Assembly: GCA_025642065.1 (NCBI GenBank)
Contig: JAODUP010000084.1
Location: 444,501-508,500, forward strand
Direction: 5' to 3'
Origin: Paralvinella palmiformis
Taxonomy: Eukaryota > Annelida > Polychaeta > Terebellida > Alvinellidae
DNA: 64,000 bases
Shown: piece by piece, positions 37,201-48,233 of the stretch
Layout: every line of letters starts with the position of its first letter
Numbering within the stretch: the first letter of the stretch is position 1
Notes under the pieces: model-generated
Databases searched by the model: none
The model's input: the letters and a program-made list of their open reading frames with translations, nothing else
Told to the model about the DNA's origin: nothing
Program-made: the position numbers and the translations under genes

Positions 37201-37992
37201 ATGTCATGTACCAGCTGACCTCCTACAAACGAGTGTCATCATTACTACGACATAAACGTACTATACTTTTTTAAATAACATGAGAGCTAAAACAGCCGTT
37301 GTAGAAAATCTGCTACCATCATTTGTAACAGATTCCAGTAAAGTTCAGTTAGCCAGAATTCTTACTAACCACATTATAATGTCTACAAAAAACCCCGAAT
37401 AAAACCCCGCGGACATACCCTCCTGTGGGCATAACCCCCTAAATATAGGTTAATTGACAGTAATTAACACGCATAAAAATGGCTGTTAGAATATGGCCAC
37501 TGCAATTGAAAATTTGTGTTTGGCCTTGTATAGTTATATTTTGAAAAGCTCTATATTAAATTCACGTATAAACCATCTTTTTCAAAACAGCCACTGACAT
37601 TCAGGGGGTTTTGTTCAAGATGTCGTTTTCAGAATTGCAGGGGGTTTTGTCCTGGATTCATTATAAAGATCACTGGCACCAAGCAACACTAAGTGGTTCA
37701 TAGCATGAGTAACAATCATCTGCCTGCTTAATTGAGAGTTGATTGTAACACAATTTTCCCGCAACGCTTATCATCCCTTAAAAGATCGGCTCAGGAGGAT
37801 TCGTTTACGTTTAATTAGTTGTGATATAATAAATGGTTGTCATACGGAATGTACACAAACATGCCCAGGTAACGGTATTATTGTATTGGTTCCCATCCAG
37901 AACTTCAAAGCACCGAACTGTTAACAAACCTTTATGGTGTGTTTTCTGTTGACAGAAAACGGTCCACGGTTCAGAGCCAACTTATGCTTGAC

Positions 37993-37995
<3 letters not shown>

Positions 37996-38024
<29 letters not shown>

Positions 38025-38042
38025 CGCGTGTGTGTGTGTGTG
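37996..38042. repeat. (GT)n(GC)n(GT)n microsatellite
   Basis: GT units, about five GC/CG units, then GT again, located just upstream of the CpG-rich alternative promoter. Alternating purine-pyrimidine sequence of this kind can adopt Z-DNA; that is a physical possibility, not an observation. Confidence 0.9.
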
Positions 38043-38249
38043 GTGGAGTGTTTTGTATAGTTAAGAGAAGTCCTAGAGATGTGTTTTTTCCTACCCCCCT
38101 CCTTTCTCTCCTGGTTACTTCGTAATGTTTAGAGTAGGATTTTCTGGCTTTCAAACAGATGTCTTCCCCGTATTGTCAGCTAGGTGTTTCAGGTGGGCCG
38201 AGATTTCTTCGGCCGTATATCATCACGCCTAGTTAGTCAATATTTTACT

Positions 38250-38644
38250 GCTTAGTGATCACTTCTCGTAATTCCCCAACCCGGCTCTCTTGTCTCGCTC
38301 GCCTTGCCAAGCACGACAGGCTCCACCCCTTCAGCGGTGGCGTGGCGTGGCGTCAGCAACCCGCAGGTGTGTCCTGTGTGCGTCTCGTTCCAATAACCGA
38401 GCAACGTGCTGCTCAGTCACCCCCACTGGTGTTGCTGGCTGTGGCTGTTAGGCGCTAACCGTCAAAATTGGGTGTTACCCGCCACCTAGCTGTCCACTGC
38501 CTCGCCTATCTCTGGCTGCGCCATTACAAGCGTAACTTGTGTGTTTTGTTTGAAACATCTCGAGGGTCCGTCATTCGACCGACCGACAGACGACGACGAC
38601 ACCTGAATATACCCAGCTCTGGGCCTGGAACCGGAGCTGTTGGA
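38250..38644 (+). promoter_or_regulatory. KLF: CpG-rich alternative promoter/5' leader of the short KLF form
   Basis: In an AT-rich intron this block is unusually rich in CpG and G+C, and it ends in the leader of exon 1b. CACCC-type words occur at 38323-38329 (CCACCCC) and 38418-38426 (CACCCCCAC), which are candidate KLF/Sp sites. I see no clear TATA box. A start site cannot be fixed from sequence, so the left edge is only where CpG density rises. Confidence 0.55.
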
Positions 38645-38680
38645 ATGAACAAACCGAGCAACTACTGGCTGGCTCCTTGA
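38645..38680 (+). promoter_or_regulatory. KLF: Upstream ORF 1 in the exon 1b leader
   Basis: An ATG at 38645 (GGAATGAAC) opens a frame of 11 codons that ends at TGA 38678-38680, 34 bases before the main start. Confidence 0.5.
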
Positions 38681-38685
38681 GCACC

Positions 38686-38718
38686 ATGCTAGTGACAGAT
38701 CCGTACTTGTTAACATGA
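38686..38718 (+). promoter_or_regulatory. KLF: Upstream ORF 2, overlapping the main start
   Basis: An ATG at 38686 (ACCATGCTA) opens a frame of 10 codons whose TGA (38716-38718) overlaps the main ATG (38715-38717) as ATGA. This arrangement would force reinitiation or leaky scanning. Confidence 0.5.
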
Positions 38719-38954
38719 TGGGAAAGTGGTATTCTGAGCCGAGCGACTTCTGCCACCTCTGTCTGGAGCCGACCGGTGGTACGGGCAGCACACCACAGAC
38801 CGCTCCCGAAGACCTAACCGTCGCCAAGCCTGAGGACCTATCGCTGCCAAAGATCAAGTTCACGGCCACCGATATGGCGAGCATCATTCATCAGACGGTT
38901 ACCATACAGTCTCCAGTCGTACACGTAACGTGCTGCTGTAGAAACGTCATATTG
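38715..38954 (+). CDS. KLF: KLF exon 1b, alternative N-terminus with tandem CtBP-like motifs
   Basis: The main frame starts ATGATGG; the second ATG (38718) has the better context, A at -3 and G at +4. An in-frame TGA at 38646 lies upstream. It encodes 80 codons and ends at a donor TTG|GTATGT in phase 0, matching exon 6 at 45577. The N-terminus has two close Cys pairs (CHLC, then CCC further on). Residues 35-45 contain PEDLTVAKPEDLSLPK: PEDLS fits the PxDLS site bound by the corepressor CtBP in KLF3/8/12, and PEDLT is a near match. FTATDMASIIHQTVTIQSP follows. Spliced to exons 6-9 this gives about 305 residues. It could instead be a separate gene's first exon, but the phase match and related motifs in exon 6 argue against that. 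Confidence 0.7.
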
Positions 38955-39867
38955 GTATGTCAGATTGTTTATGACTGGGGGAGACAATCAGAGAGACCTG
39001 GGATGGGTGTGAAGAGGTATCCATTGGGTGTCTGGTCTTTTTGGGGTTAGGCTGGCTGAGTGAGTGAGCAAGCGAGCGAACGAGTGAGCAGTTGTCTGAG
39101 TGATTGAGTTGTTTAGCTGTTGAACCTGCCACTGAAGGGTCTAAATTGCTTATTGAAATGACGTGATTAAGCTGAAACTGGCTATTCACGTACCTATAAA
39201 TAAATAAGCACATGAGCATGATCAGTGTGACACAGCGTCATGAATAAATACAAACTTATTTTACTCAGTAATTTTTAATTTATTAGACAATTAGTCAGTG
39301 GTGGATGAGTGAATAGGTGAGTAAGTATTATGTGCAGTCTCAGCATGTTTGGGACTTACGGCGAAGGGGAAGCTCCCTGGAGGAACATCCCATAGAAACC
39401 GGTATGAGTTGGATTCAAACCCTGACCTGGAAGTTTACAGTCCATTTCTCTAACCACTGCTCTATCAGTATGTTATGCTTGTGTTCTATGAGAAGTGTGA
39501 CTAATAAGCACACAAGTCTGTGCTATGCTTTGCATGTATGAAGAGGGGGGTGGTGATGTTTTGGTTCACATTATTTCATGTCCACATTATTATTTTTAGT
39601 ATTATCGTCATCGCTGAAGGAAGTTGTATTGAGTTGTTTTAACGAGCTGGCTCGACATGTCAGCTGAATAATGCTACTGATAGATGTCTATGTCAAAGCA
39701 GAGATATTAAGTCATATCTTTGTCTGGTTTAAGATCATCTGCTTCCTGGTGACTTGCCGGTAGTTTGGTTCCTGGTCAAAATTCGTTACACAACTTCTTG
39801 TAAAAGATTACCCGAAGAAAAACCTAGTTTATTGGTACACTGAATAACTGTTTTTTTATTAACTTGT

Positions 39868-39903
<36 letters not shown>

Positions 39904-42825
39904 AGTGTGTGTGTGTGTTTCAAAAGATACAGAGAATTATGAACTGGGTGATACATCAAGGATACTGATTACAGAGAAGTAAATGTCTGTGATATTTAAT
40001 AGCTCACCAGTCCCTTTTAGTATGAACCTAATTTTTGACATGACCTTTTTAAAAGCCCATGGTGCAAATATAGAAAATGAAATTTTTCTCTCAGCTTTGG
40101 TACATAGAATTTAGAAACCGTATTTATTGCTGTGCTCTCTACAGACCATTCTGTGATGCTTGAATGAACACCTGTTATAATGACTGCGTTTTCAGTTTCA
40201 AGGTTTTTTCTAAACTGTGCAGCTTTGTGCAGACGGGTGTTGTTTAATTCGTAATTGGTATTTGCTTGGTCTGACAGTCTGGGGATTCAATGAGTATAAT
40301 CCAGAAATGAATATTTCCCTCACCAATTCCATTTCTTAGTCAGGATTGAGCCCCAGAGTCCTTCACTCACTTAGTATCTCCAAAACAGAAGCGGTTGTTT
40401 GCTATTGGGAATCCTGTGAGATCAGTCTGAAATTATGTGTGCATGTTTTTGGCTGGCACCGAAGCATTAAACAATAGCATTCCCCCATAAATTGATTTTT
40501 ATGGGGAAGTGAATGTCATAAAGACAACTGACTGCGCATTGTCATCTTTGTATAGGATTCCTGATCCTAATGTGGTACTTATTCCCATAATAGCATACAT
40601 AACACCTACACAGATGAGTGTTCTAGTCTCGTGAATAAACGTTAGAGACCTTTCCCAATTTGCGCTTGCCATTTGGGGAGAGCAAGAGGAACTACTGGTG
40701 TAGGGTTGAAAACTATTGCGAACAAATCTGGGCTGGTATTCGATGCTGGTAAAATGGTAATTCGCTGATGAACGGTACTCAGAATATCAGTAATATTATT
40801 TTAATGATACCTCTCTTGTTCACAAGCAAGAGCAAGGGTTTCCTGAGATATTAGTCTGATGCATGATGAGACAAGTGATTCAGAAAGAACTTGGATATGT
40901 TTAGATAAAAACAGAGGAACTATTACATATAAATGTTGCTTCTTAAGAGAAATAGTACCACAAACCGGATGTTAATGAAGTGACAATAACAGAGGTCAGT
41001 AGGAAACTGATCCTTGTATTTCGTGCAAACCAAGATACATAACAGTAACAGAAACAATAATAGTAATACAAAAGCACACTTACTTGTGTGTAAACGTATG
41101 TCAAACATGTGCACACACATTTAATTGTATAAATCCATACAGGTTAAATCTTGTAATTAATACAAGAGATGGTCTTTGTCTGCTGATTTCCATGGCATCT
41201 ACCACATATTTGTTTTTAGTATTTCGTGTTTGTTTTAAATGTCTAATAAGTGCAGAGAATAAATTGATATGTGCTAGCCTATTCAGTAATGTTTACAGAT
41301 GGATAAATGGGACAGATCTACCGAATGCCCACATGATCCCATATGTCAAATTCAAAGTTTATATCCCACAAGCGATTAAAGAAACTGAAGCAATGTACTT
41401 CTGCGCAGTTAATCCATTAACTAGCAATATCCCAAGAGGGACTTTAATCTGTAAATAAAACCAGAATTATTCAACACCTAGCTACTGAGATTGAGATACT
41501 TTCTCATTTTAGAAAAGAATGGGATAATTAAAGGCTGCAGTGATGGTAATGGGATATTCTAATTGTTGGCAACCAATGTTCATGATAATATATGTTAAAA
41601 CAGTGTAACCTCATTGAAATGATCTTTCCGAGATGTGATGTTCCAGGTTGAAAATGCCAGCATGTTGAACATAACATGGCAGTGAATGGAATTCATTTGG
41701 AGAACATTTCTTTTCTTCCATTACTACAATTCATCATATACTAACAGGGTGCCAAATTTAAGTCACAATCAACATTTTCAGTTGGGTACGTTCTTGACAG
41801 ATATAAATAATTAATCGAGGAAAACTTTTGTTTATTATTATATAGTTTTGCCTATTTGTCCTGCATGCACTTTTCATGCATGTGTGTCTGTGTTGTCTTG
41901 TGTATTGTGTGTGTGCGTGCACGCGCGCACATTAATACATTCTACGGTTATATTTAATAAAAATGAAGCGGCTACCAAAGCTTTAGTTCTGTGAATTCCC
42001 CAAAACATAAATTTACAAACAGTTAGTGAATTACACTTCTTGTTCCATGCTACTACATACGGCTTCACTGACCCGCAAACCACAGTAGGACTGCGCATGC
42101 GTCGCGGAAATTGTCTGTTTATCACGAAAAACATTGGTTTCACTTGCTCTCCCTATCTCTCTCTCTCTCTGTCTCTCTCGTTTGAATGTGGGCTTGATTG
42201 ATTGTTGAATTACAGTTCGAGAACAGTGTTGACTGGTTCCTATAAAATGTCATATTTTTGCATATATGAGAATATATTATTATCTACTTAAAATATTAAT
42301 GTTTACTCATTTAATGGGCATATTCTCTAGAATTATTAACACAATTTCGTGAGGTTGTTAGTGTTACTAATTTGATCAAGCCTCTACAAATCCCTTGTCA
42401 GTCAATCCTTGGCCCTGTATGTCCGAGTGCTGTGGCTGCCTAAACAATCACTCTCCCACTCATTCACATACTGAATGCATCCGTATAAGTGACCAAGCTG
42501 TTGACTTGATATGGTAATTTATTCGTTATAGTTGTGAAGAACATTTCTATGTTTAAACACAAATCTTATGGCATTAGACAGAAACTAAACCGCCCGATAA
42601 TTTTTGATTCTGTAATTCTTTCCTCAGACATATGCTCACAGGTCAAATATTGGCTTAAAATCCATCAAAATCCTACTAATTTTCGTCATTCGCGTAAAAG
42701 CGGGCCCAGTTGTTTCAAACTCATGGTGTCAGCAAGTTAGTGGTAAATATATCAATACCAGTTTCTTCAGCGACACACACACACACATTTTGCTTTGATG
42801 TTTTAACTAATAAACAAACTTGTCA

Positions 42826-43330
42826 CACCAAACACGCCTGATTGTAACTTCAACTGGCAAGTGTTATTAATTAATTGTTTCACGGCAAGTGGCGAGCAAC
42901 ATTTGCAATGTGAACAGTAATTTTTATTTTAATGCTAATCATCAGGAAGTCCTGGTAGTTAACAGCGCGTGACTACCAAAACTATTACATAAAGACTGGC
43001 ATGTTTGTGAGACCCCAATAACAGTTTGGTGAAAATTAATCGTAATTTATTGAATAAGAATAGAAGGCAGAGATGTGGCGATTTTGTTCCAACTATGGCT
43101 CACACAAACACCCCTGATTGTAACTTCAATAAGGCAGGTGTTATTAATTCATTGTTTCACAGCATATCTGGAGGTACTGCTAGGTAGCAGCGCGTGACTA
43201 TCAAGTATTATTACATAAAGACCGGCATGTTTATGGCTATGAGATCCAAATAAATTTTGGTGAAAATTAATTGTTATTTATTTAATAATAATGGATTTGT
43301 AGGCAGCGATGTGACTATTTTATTCTGGCT
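42826..43330. repeat. Tandem segmental duplication, about 260-bp unit, diverged
   Basis: Blocks recur in order: 'cctgattgtaacttcaa', 'gtgttattaatt.attgtttcac', 'cagcgcgtgacta', 'attacataaaga.cggcatgttt' and 'ttggtgaaaattaat'. The first copy begins near 42830, the second near 43106. Divergence is about 15-20% by eye, so it is an old event. It has no coding frame. Confidence 0.8.
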
Positions 43331-43872
43331 CTTATTCAGTTATTGGGTTGAATCCTATAATGTTGTGTGTCAAGGATGGCCGAAAACATCTTTCCTTCAG
43401 CTTGTAGGAAATATGACGCATGTATAATTCGAGGTGCTTCTGGGAACTCCCTTTTCCCTACCCAAAAAATCGACTTATACGCGAGTATATACGGTAATGT
43501 AAAACAAATAATGTAAAATCTTTTCAGAGGCCCCATTAATAATAGTTAGAATAGTCTACAAACTATATTAAGTCAGCTAGTTGTAAGTAATGCTATGTCC
43601 TGTAATAGTGACCTGTCTAATTCACAATTGTATTCAGCTTTATAATCTGTCCACTCTTTATTCATAAGAAATATTTTATTCAACGATTCTGATAAAATCA
43701 GTTTATACGTCAGTTCACCGAGGCATTTCAGGTTACTGAATGATGTTTTTTTAGCCCAGCAAACTAATCTTCAGTATAGAAATGTGGACCATAGGGTAAT
43801 ACAGTCGGGCTCTGTTATACCGCGGTCCGTTATAATACGAAATCAGATATAGCACAATCAGACCTTGAACTG

Positions 43873-44063
43873 GGGTGCCTCCGTGGTCTAACAGTAGCGT
43901 GTCGGACCACAGATCACTACCACCCGTGTTCGAATCTCGGTGTGGGCATATCTGAAGGTTGTTTCATCTTTGACTTCGCTTCATTACCTTTGAAGGTCGT
44001 TCGGCCCATTTAGCCTACCTTGTGCACAAAAGTGGCCGTAAAACATCAATCATCATCATCAAA
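43873..44063 (+). repeat. Full-length tRNA-derived SINE with ATC tail
   Basis: The head has A-box-like GTGGTCTAACAGTAGCG and B-box GTGTTCGAATCTC, followed by the body 'gtttcatctttgacttcg...aaaagtggccgtaaaacatc' and an ATC tail. It is the best copy of a family with fragments at 17640, 30046 and 60372. It lies just beside a pogo-like terminal sequence at 43802-43858 and may have inserted there. Confidence 0.8.
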
Positions 44064-45576
44064 CCCCGAATCGTGAAATCTACGACAGAGCATTTTTATG
44101 CGAAATTGCATGAATTGAAAATGTTTTCACAGTTAGTAATTCACACGTAAAACATACCCAACGTCCACAACGTACCCACGTGTATATTTGTGGATCACAA
44201 ACTTATTTACACACCACCTTGGCTCAATCAGTCAAACAAACAGCCCAATCACAACCTTTAATTATTGTGTGACTCCACCCACTAAATACGTTTGATGAAG
44301 TTTTCGTTACAAAAGCAGATACACAAACAAATATATTTTCATGGACGTTTGTTCGAGCACATGCACCTATAAACGTTCATTTATTGGTTCATATAGTTGC
44401 TACATTCATCTGTTAAACATGCGCTGTTTCTGGCAGATGAATATCACCAATCCAAGATGGCTGCTACTTTTTGCCCAATTTGGCAGAAACATTTTATTTT
44501 CCAGACAAACGCTGCTCAGTGTAACATTTATGTTTAAGTCAGCAAATGATTAAATAATTTCTGGAAACATTTATGAAATAAACAGTTGTATGTAATATTA
44601 AAGGATGGTGCAAAACAAGGTGAATACATTGACTCCCTATTATCACCCATCCCCGAGAGTGCTCTGTCTCGCTTCGTGGTCCACCTATAACATGGTCGAT
44701 AGGTTGTGGACCCCAACGACTGTGTTATATCATTACTGTAATTGTGAATGCATAAGAAAACAAAAATAAGCAATTTTTATAATGTCAAGCTGAACTTCAC
44801 TAATATTTCGGTGAAGCATATTTGTCTGGGTATTAGCCACAATGAACATTTGTTTTATAATCAGGAACACACATACACACACACACTATTTTTGAAACAC
44901 GGTAATGCTGCCATTTTTAAAGGAGAGCTAATTAATCCATTTATCACTAGTAAGAAAATTAGAACTATCAGTAGACTTGTTTACCATATTTTGAGAAGGC
45001 TACTATAGCGTAGCTTATGGCATGCTATATCATAAACCTGATTCAGATCATGTTGTTAACTCTGGGATGTTTCATCTGATGATCTTATTTCCATGGGAAG
45101 TCACCCCTTAGGCATAGATCCCAGAACTGACCAGTGTTTGGGCTAAACAGAGCAGTCAATCATTATATTTTGCGTGATATTTCCATACATCTGCTCCAAG
45201 TAGTCTTTTCATTCATGCTAGAAATGAATTTAAAAGCTTTACTTTTTTATCAACGTCAAACAGCTTTTAATGTTTGTATAAGCTAGTGATGCTGTAACGG
45301 GGGTTTTTCCCTTCTCACGTAAGGATTCAGTGGTTCTTTTGTTGCTATCTTATCTTGGGGTTAAACAAAGAGTTACTTTGTTGAACAGTAACAATACTAA
45401 CATGTGGTGATCATTTAGCATGTGGAATTTTTTGCATTATCCTATAGTGTTGCCATTTCGTGATTATCAGCACGTACATCAATCTCTCTTGACTCATATG
45501 GTTTGTGAGCTTTTAGCCATGTCATACACGAATATGGTACGAGACTGGTTTACTGTATTTGTCCTTGTCTTTTCAG

Positions 45577-45709
45577 CCATTTCAGACTGAGCCAATCAAC
45601 TTGTCAGTGAAACGTGACTGCCACAGCAACCGGACACCAGTAAATTCAAGCCTAACTTGTTGTCCTTGCCAGCACTTAGCGGAGCCCCTAAATCTTGGAC
45701 TTAAAAAAG
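45577..45709 (+). CDS. KLF: KLF exon 6, CtBP-binding-like motifs
   Basis: The exon follows acceptor CTTTTCAG and ends at AAG|GTATGC in phase 1. It begins PFQTEPINLSVKRDC and later has EPLNLGLKK. The first block lines up with the FQTQTEPVDLS region of vertebrate KLF12, whose PVDLS core binds CtBP; Asn replaces Asp here. PLNLG is a second, looser match. This is the common exon joined by both the long form (from 34271) and the short form (from 38954). A second in-frame acceptor nine bases on (TTTCAG at 45585) would drop only PFQ. The Cys-rich middle (LTCCPCQ) is unexplained. Confidence 0.85.
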
Positions 45710-45929
45710 GTATGCTGTTGGGGTCATCTGATGATAGGAAATGTTTACATGTCATCACCTCCTGATGGTAATGGAGATGTAGGACTTTTTTGAGATGTGG
45801 TCACAACCTAATTTTGCTTGAATAGTATATAAATGAACAGCTGTTAATCAGAGGCTCTGCACCATACAGCTATTGAATTATCATAAATTTCTCTCTGTTG
45901 CTGTTACTGATATATTTTGCACATTACAG

Positions 45930-46002
45930 ATCATGATGATGGACAGTTAACATATCACTGTTATGATGTTCCAGCACAAGCCCATCTACGTACTACTTGT
46001 AG
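45930..46002 (+). CDS. KLF: KLF exon 7, 73-base exon
   Basis: Exon 6 ends one base into a codon and exon 8 begins with one base that needs two before it, so an exon of length 1 mod 3 must lie between. Exactly that is found: acceptor CATTACAG, 73 bases, donor AG|GTTAGT. It completes an Asp codon and reads HDDGQLTYHCYDVPAQAHLRTTC with a shared Ser at the next junction. The segment has no known domain. Skipping it would shift the frame and remove the zinc fingers, so it should be constitutive. Confidence 0.8.
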
Positions 46003-47615
46003 GTTAGTGGAAATTAATTTTGCATTTTTCCCTTGTGCATGTAATATGAGCACTTTAGCTAGGTGATGCATGCCCTCAAAATTGCCAAAATATTGTATCT
46101 CAATGAAGGCCAAAAGTAACATTTTAAATTATTTCTGAACCAAACCAACAGCATATATGGCAAGCTCTTGATCCAATAGGTTAAAATTAACATTTCAGGT
46201 AAATAGTGATGTTTTAAATTAATTTTGTTTTGCTTATTTCGGACCAATTCTGGAGACTTGTGATACACTGAAAAATTGTTTCTCATTCTCCTAGTAGCAA
46301 TACTTGTATGACGAAAACTGTAATAAATTCTCTACTAATTCACAAACTTTTGTAAGCCCAATTACCATGACATTTAAATATAAATAATGTATTTGTTCAA
46401 TAGACAATGAGATTTATCACCATTTATGAAATGGACCAGATGTTCTTTTTGAACTAGTTCGATGCAAAACCAACTGATTCACAACACTTTCTAAGCGAGC
46501 AGTTGAACAGTGTGAGTGTGTTTTATCTTAGGCCAAGATGTTGAGAGGTAAATTGTTTTTACTTAATTGTCCATGCTCAGACCAATCTCGGCAATGATCA
46601 TTTACCGGATTACTTGCCATTATTTTGTCTTCATAATAATGCTAGTAATTAGACGCCAGAGTAGAAATATTTCTGTAACATTGCCATCATCACTGTTTGC
46701 CCATCTTTATGGGCTTTGTTTCACTTCACTGGCATTACGTGCAGAATTCTGTCATCACACAAGATTCAAATCAAGCAGATGATAAGCATTTGGGTCTTTT
46801 TGCAGTAACTGATAAAAGAAATAATATAAATTTAATATAATATACATATAAGTTATACTAAATTCACATTTAAATAAAAAAAAAATATTATATGTAAACT
46901 ACTTTTTAGTTATGGTTTAAAAAATTTAAATACAGTCAAATATATGAATAAGTTTTCAGTATTTTTAAATATTTTGACAATTTTATAGTTTAAGACATTT
47001 TTAAAATCTGTATGAAATTCACTAAATGTGGAAGCTTAGAATTAATTCACTAAGAGGTACTGTAATCCAAATAAGTTATTTAAATGAGTAGTTCAGCCAA
47101 ATAACTACCTTGAGTGCGATAACACTGAGCCAGTAATATTATATAAACAACTTCATACATTTGTATGATTTCTGTGTCTGGTTTAATTCAGTAGCTTTCG
47201 TCATATCCCAGCCTAGCTATGTCTGAAGTGTTTCTTCTTTCACTTCACCTTGTTACTTTTGGTGTTTTCTTGGTGTATTAACCATCAGTAACAACAATAT
47301 TTCCGTGACTGTTTGTGTGAGTAGTCATGCCCAGAAAATGTTTGCCACATTAATACATTAGCTTTGTGTTTGGTTCCTGCTACATACATGCGTACAGTGT
47401 TTTTTTTTATAGAGAGCACACTGTCGAGGTCGTCAGTACTGTCTGTCAAAGTTTAACGTACATTCACACTTAAATTTATCAATATGTGAATCCAGGGCTT
47501 CATGCGTGTTTTGTGTTCAACGAGATTGGTTCAGTGGTGGATGTCGCAATAATAAAATGTTATACATTCATGTGACATAATGCAGCAGTGATTTTTGTTT
47601 TCCTTTCTTTTGCAG
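46003..47615 (+). other. KLF: KLF intron 7, about 1.6 kb
   Basis: No exon is seen. Around 47222-47290 a weak trace of the 43.9 kb SINE body occurs; the rest is AT-rich. Confidence 0.6.
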
Positions 47616-47914
47616 CAGTGCACAGCCCACTGACTTTTACAGAACTGACTGCCACTTGGCGAAGTGCCGATCACACCACTGTTATGGAAGTTCATATTCG
47701 GCATCACCTCCACCTTCACACCAACCATATCATGTACCTGTTGGCTACATGCACAATGGTCAAGTCTTGCCCGAGTCTTCGCCATCACCGCCAGCAGCCT
47801 CTGGGAGCCCGTCTAGCCCAAACAAGAAGCGAAACCATCGGTGTGATCATCCAGGGTGTGGGAAGGTCTACACGAAGAGCTCTCATCTCAAGGCCCACAA
47901 ACGTACACACACAG
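47616..47914 (+). CDS. KLF: KLF exon 8, Pro/Ser linker and first C2H2 finger
   Basis: The acceptor reads TTTTGCAGCAG, a NAGNAG site, so use of the second AG removes one Ser (start 47619). The exon reads [10 protein letters not shown], then a Ser/Pro/His/Tyr-rich stretch ([17 protein letters not shown]) and [18 protein letters not shown]. From 47842 the first finger begins: CDHPGC, then [16 protein letters not shown]. Its contact residues by the usual C2H2 scheme are Lys, His and Ala, as in KLF and Sp proteins. NKKR just before it extends the basic patch common at the start of KLF fingers. The donor ACAG|GTCAGT splits the linker THTG after its first Gly base, phase 1. Confidence 0.95.
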
Positions 47915-48233
47915 GTCAGTTTTTCCACCATTGTCATGTGGTCAGTTAAGACAGATTTATACAATAATGCTTAATAAGTTTGTTTGTTTCTTACTCGTTC
48001 TCTGCAATGCCAAAGAACAGTTTTCTGAATCCAGTGCTCTATAAGTTAGCCGTCATCGTTGTTATATTTATTGTTTATGGTTTTAATGTGCTTGTTTCTT
48101 TATGTACTTCGTGAAACCTGTACCCAGTTAGTTACTGTCTACCTTCAGCAACTCTTAAGTCAGCTGTTAATGTAAAATCTGGTTAAACGATCAGAATAAG
48201 GCCAAAATGGTGATCGTTCATTTTCCAATCCAG

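Larger units (their letters stand above)
34272..45576 (+). other. KLF: KLF intron 5, about 11.3 kb, containing the alternative promoter
   Basis: Besides exon 1b and its promoter (38.25-38.95 kb), it holds a GT/GC run, a CT run (39870-39900), a tandem segmental duplication (42826-43330) and a SINE (43873-44063). A stretch at 43802-43858 resembles a pogo/Tigger-like terminal repeat ('cagtcgggctctgttata'), weakly. Elsewhere I see nothing coding. Confidence 0.55.

Noticed and set aside
38486..38887. Minus-strand open frame of 133 codons over the exon 1b promoter
   Set aside because: It is antisense to exon 1b and explained by local GC richness; no splice or motif support.
41084..41458. Plus-strand open frame of 124 codons in intron 5
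   Set aside because: No start context, splice site or known motif; composition is like the surrounding intron.
43470..43500. 'cgacttatacgcgagtatatacgg' block as a DNA-transposon end
   Set aside because: It looks like a transposon terminal sequence, but no partner inverted repeat or target duplication could be found.
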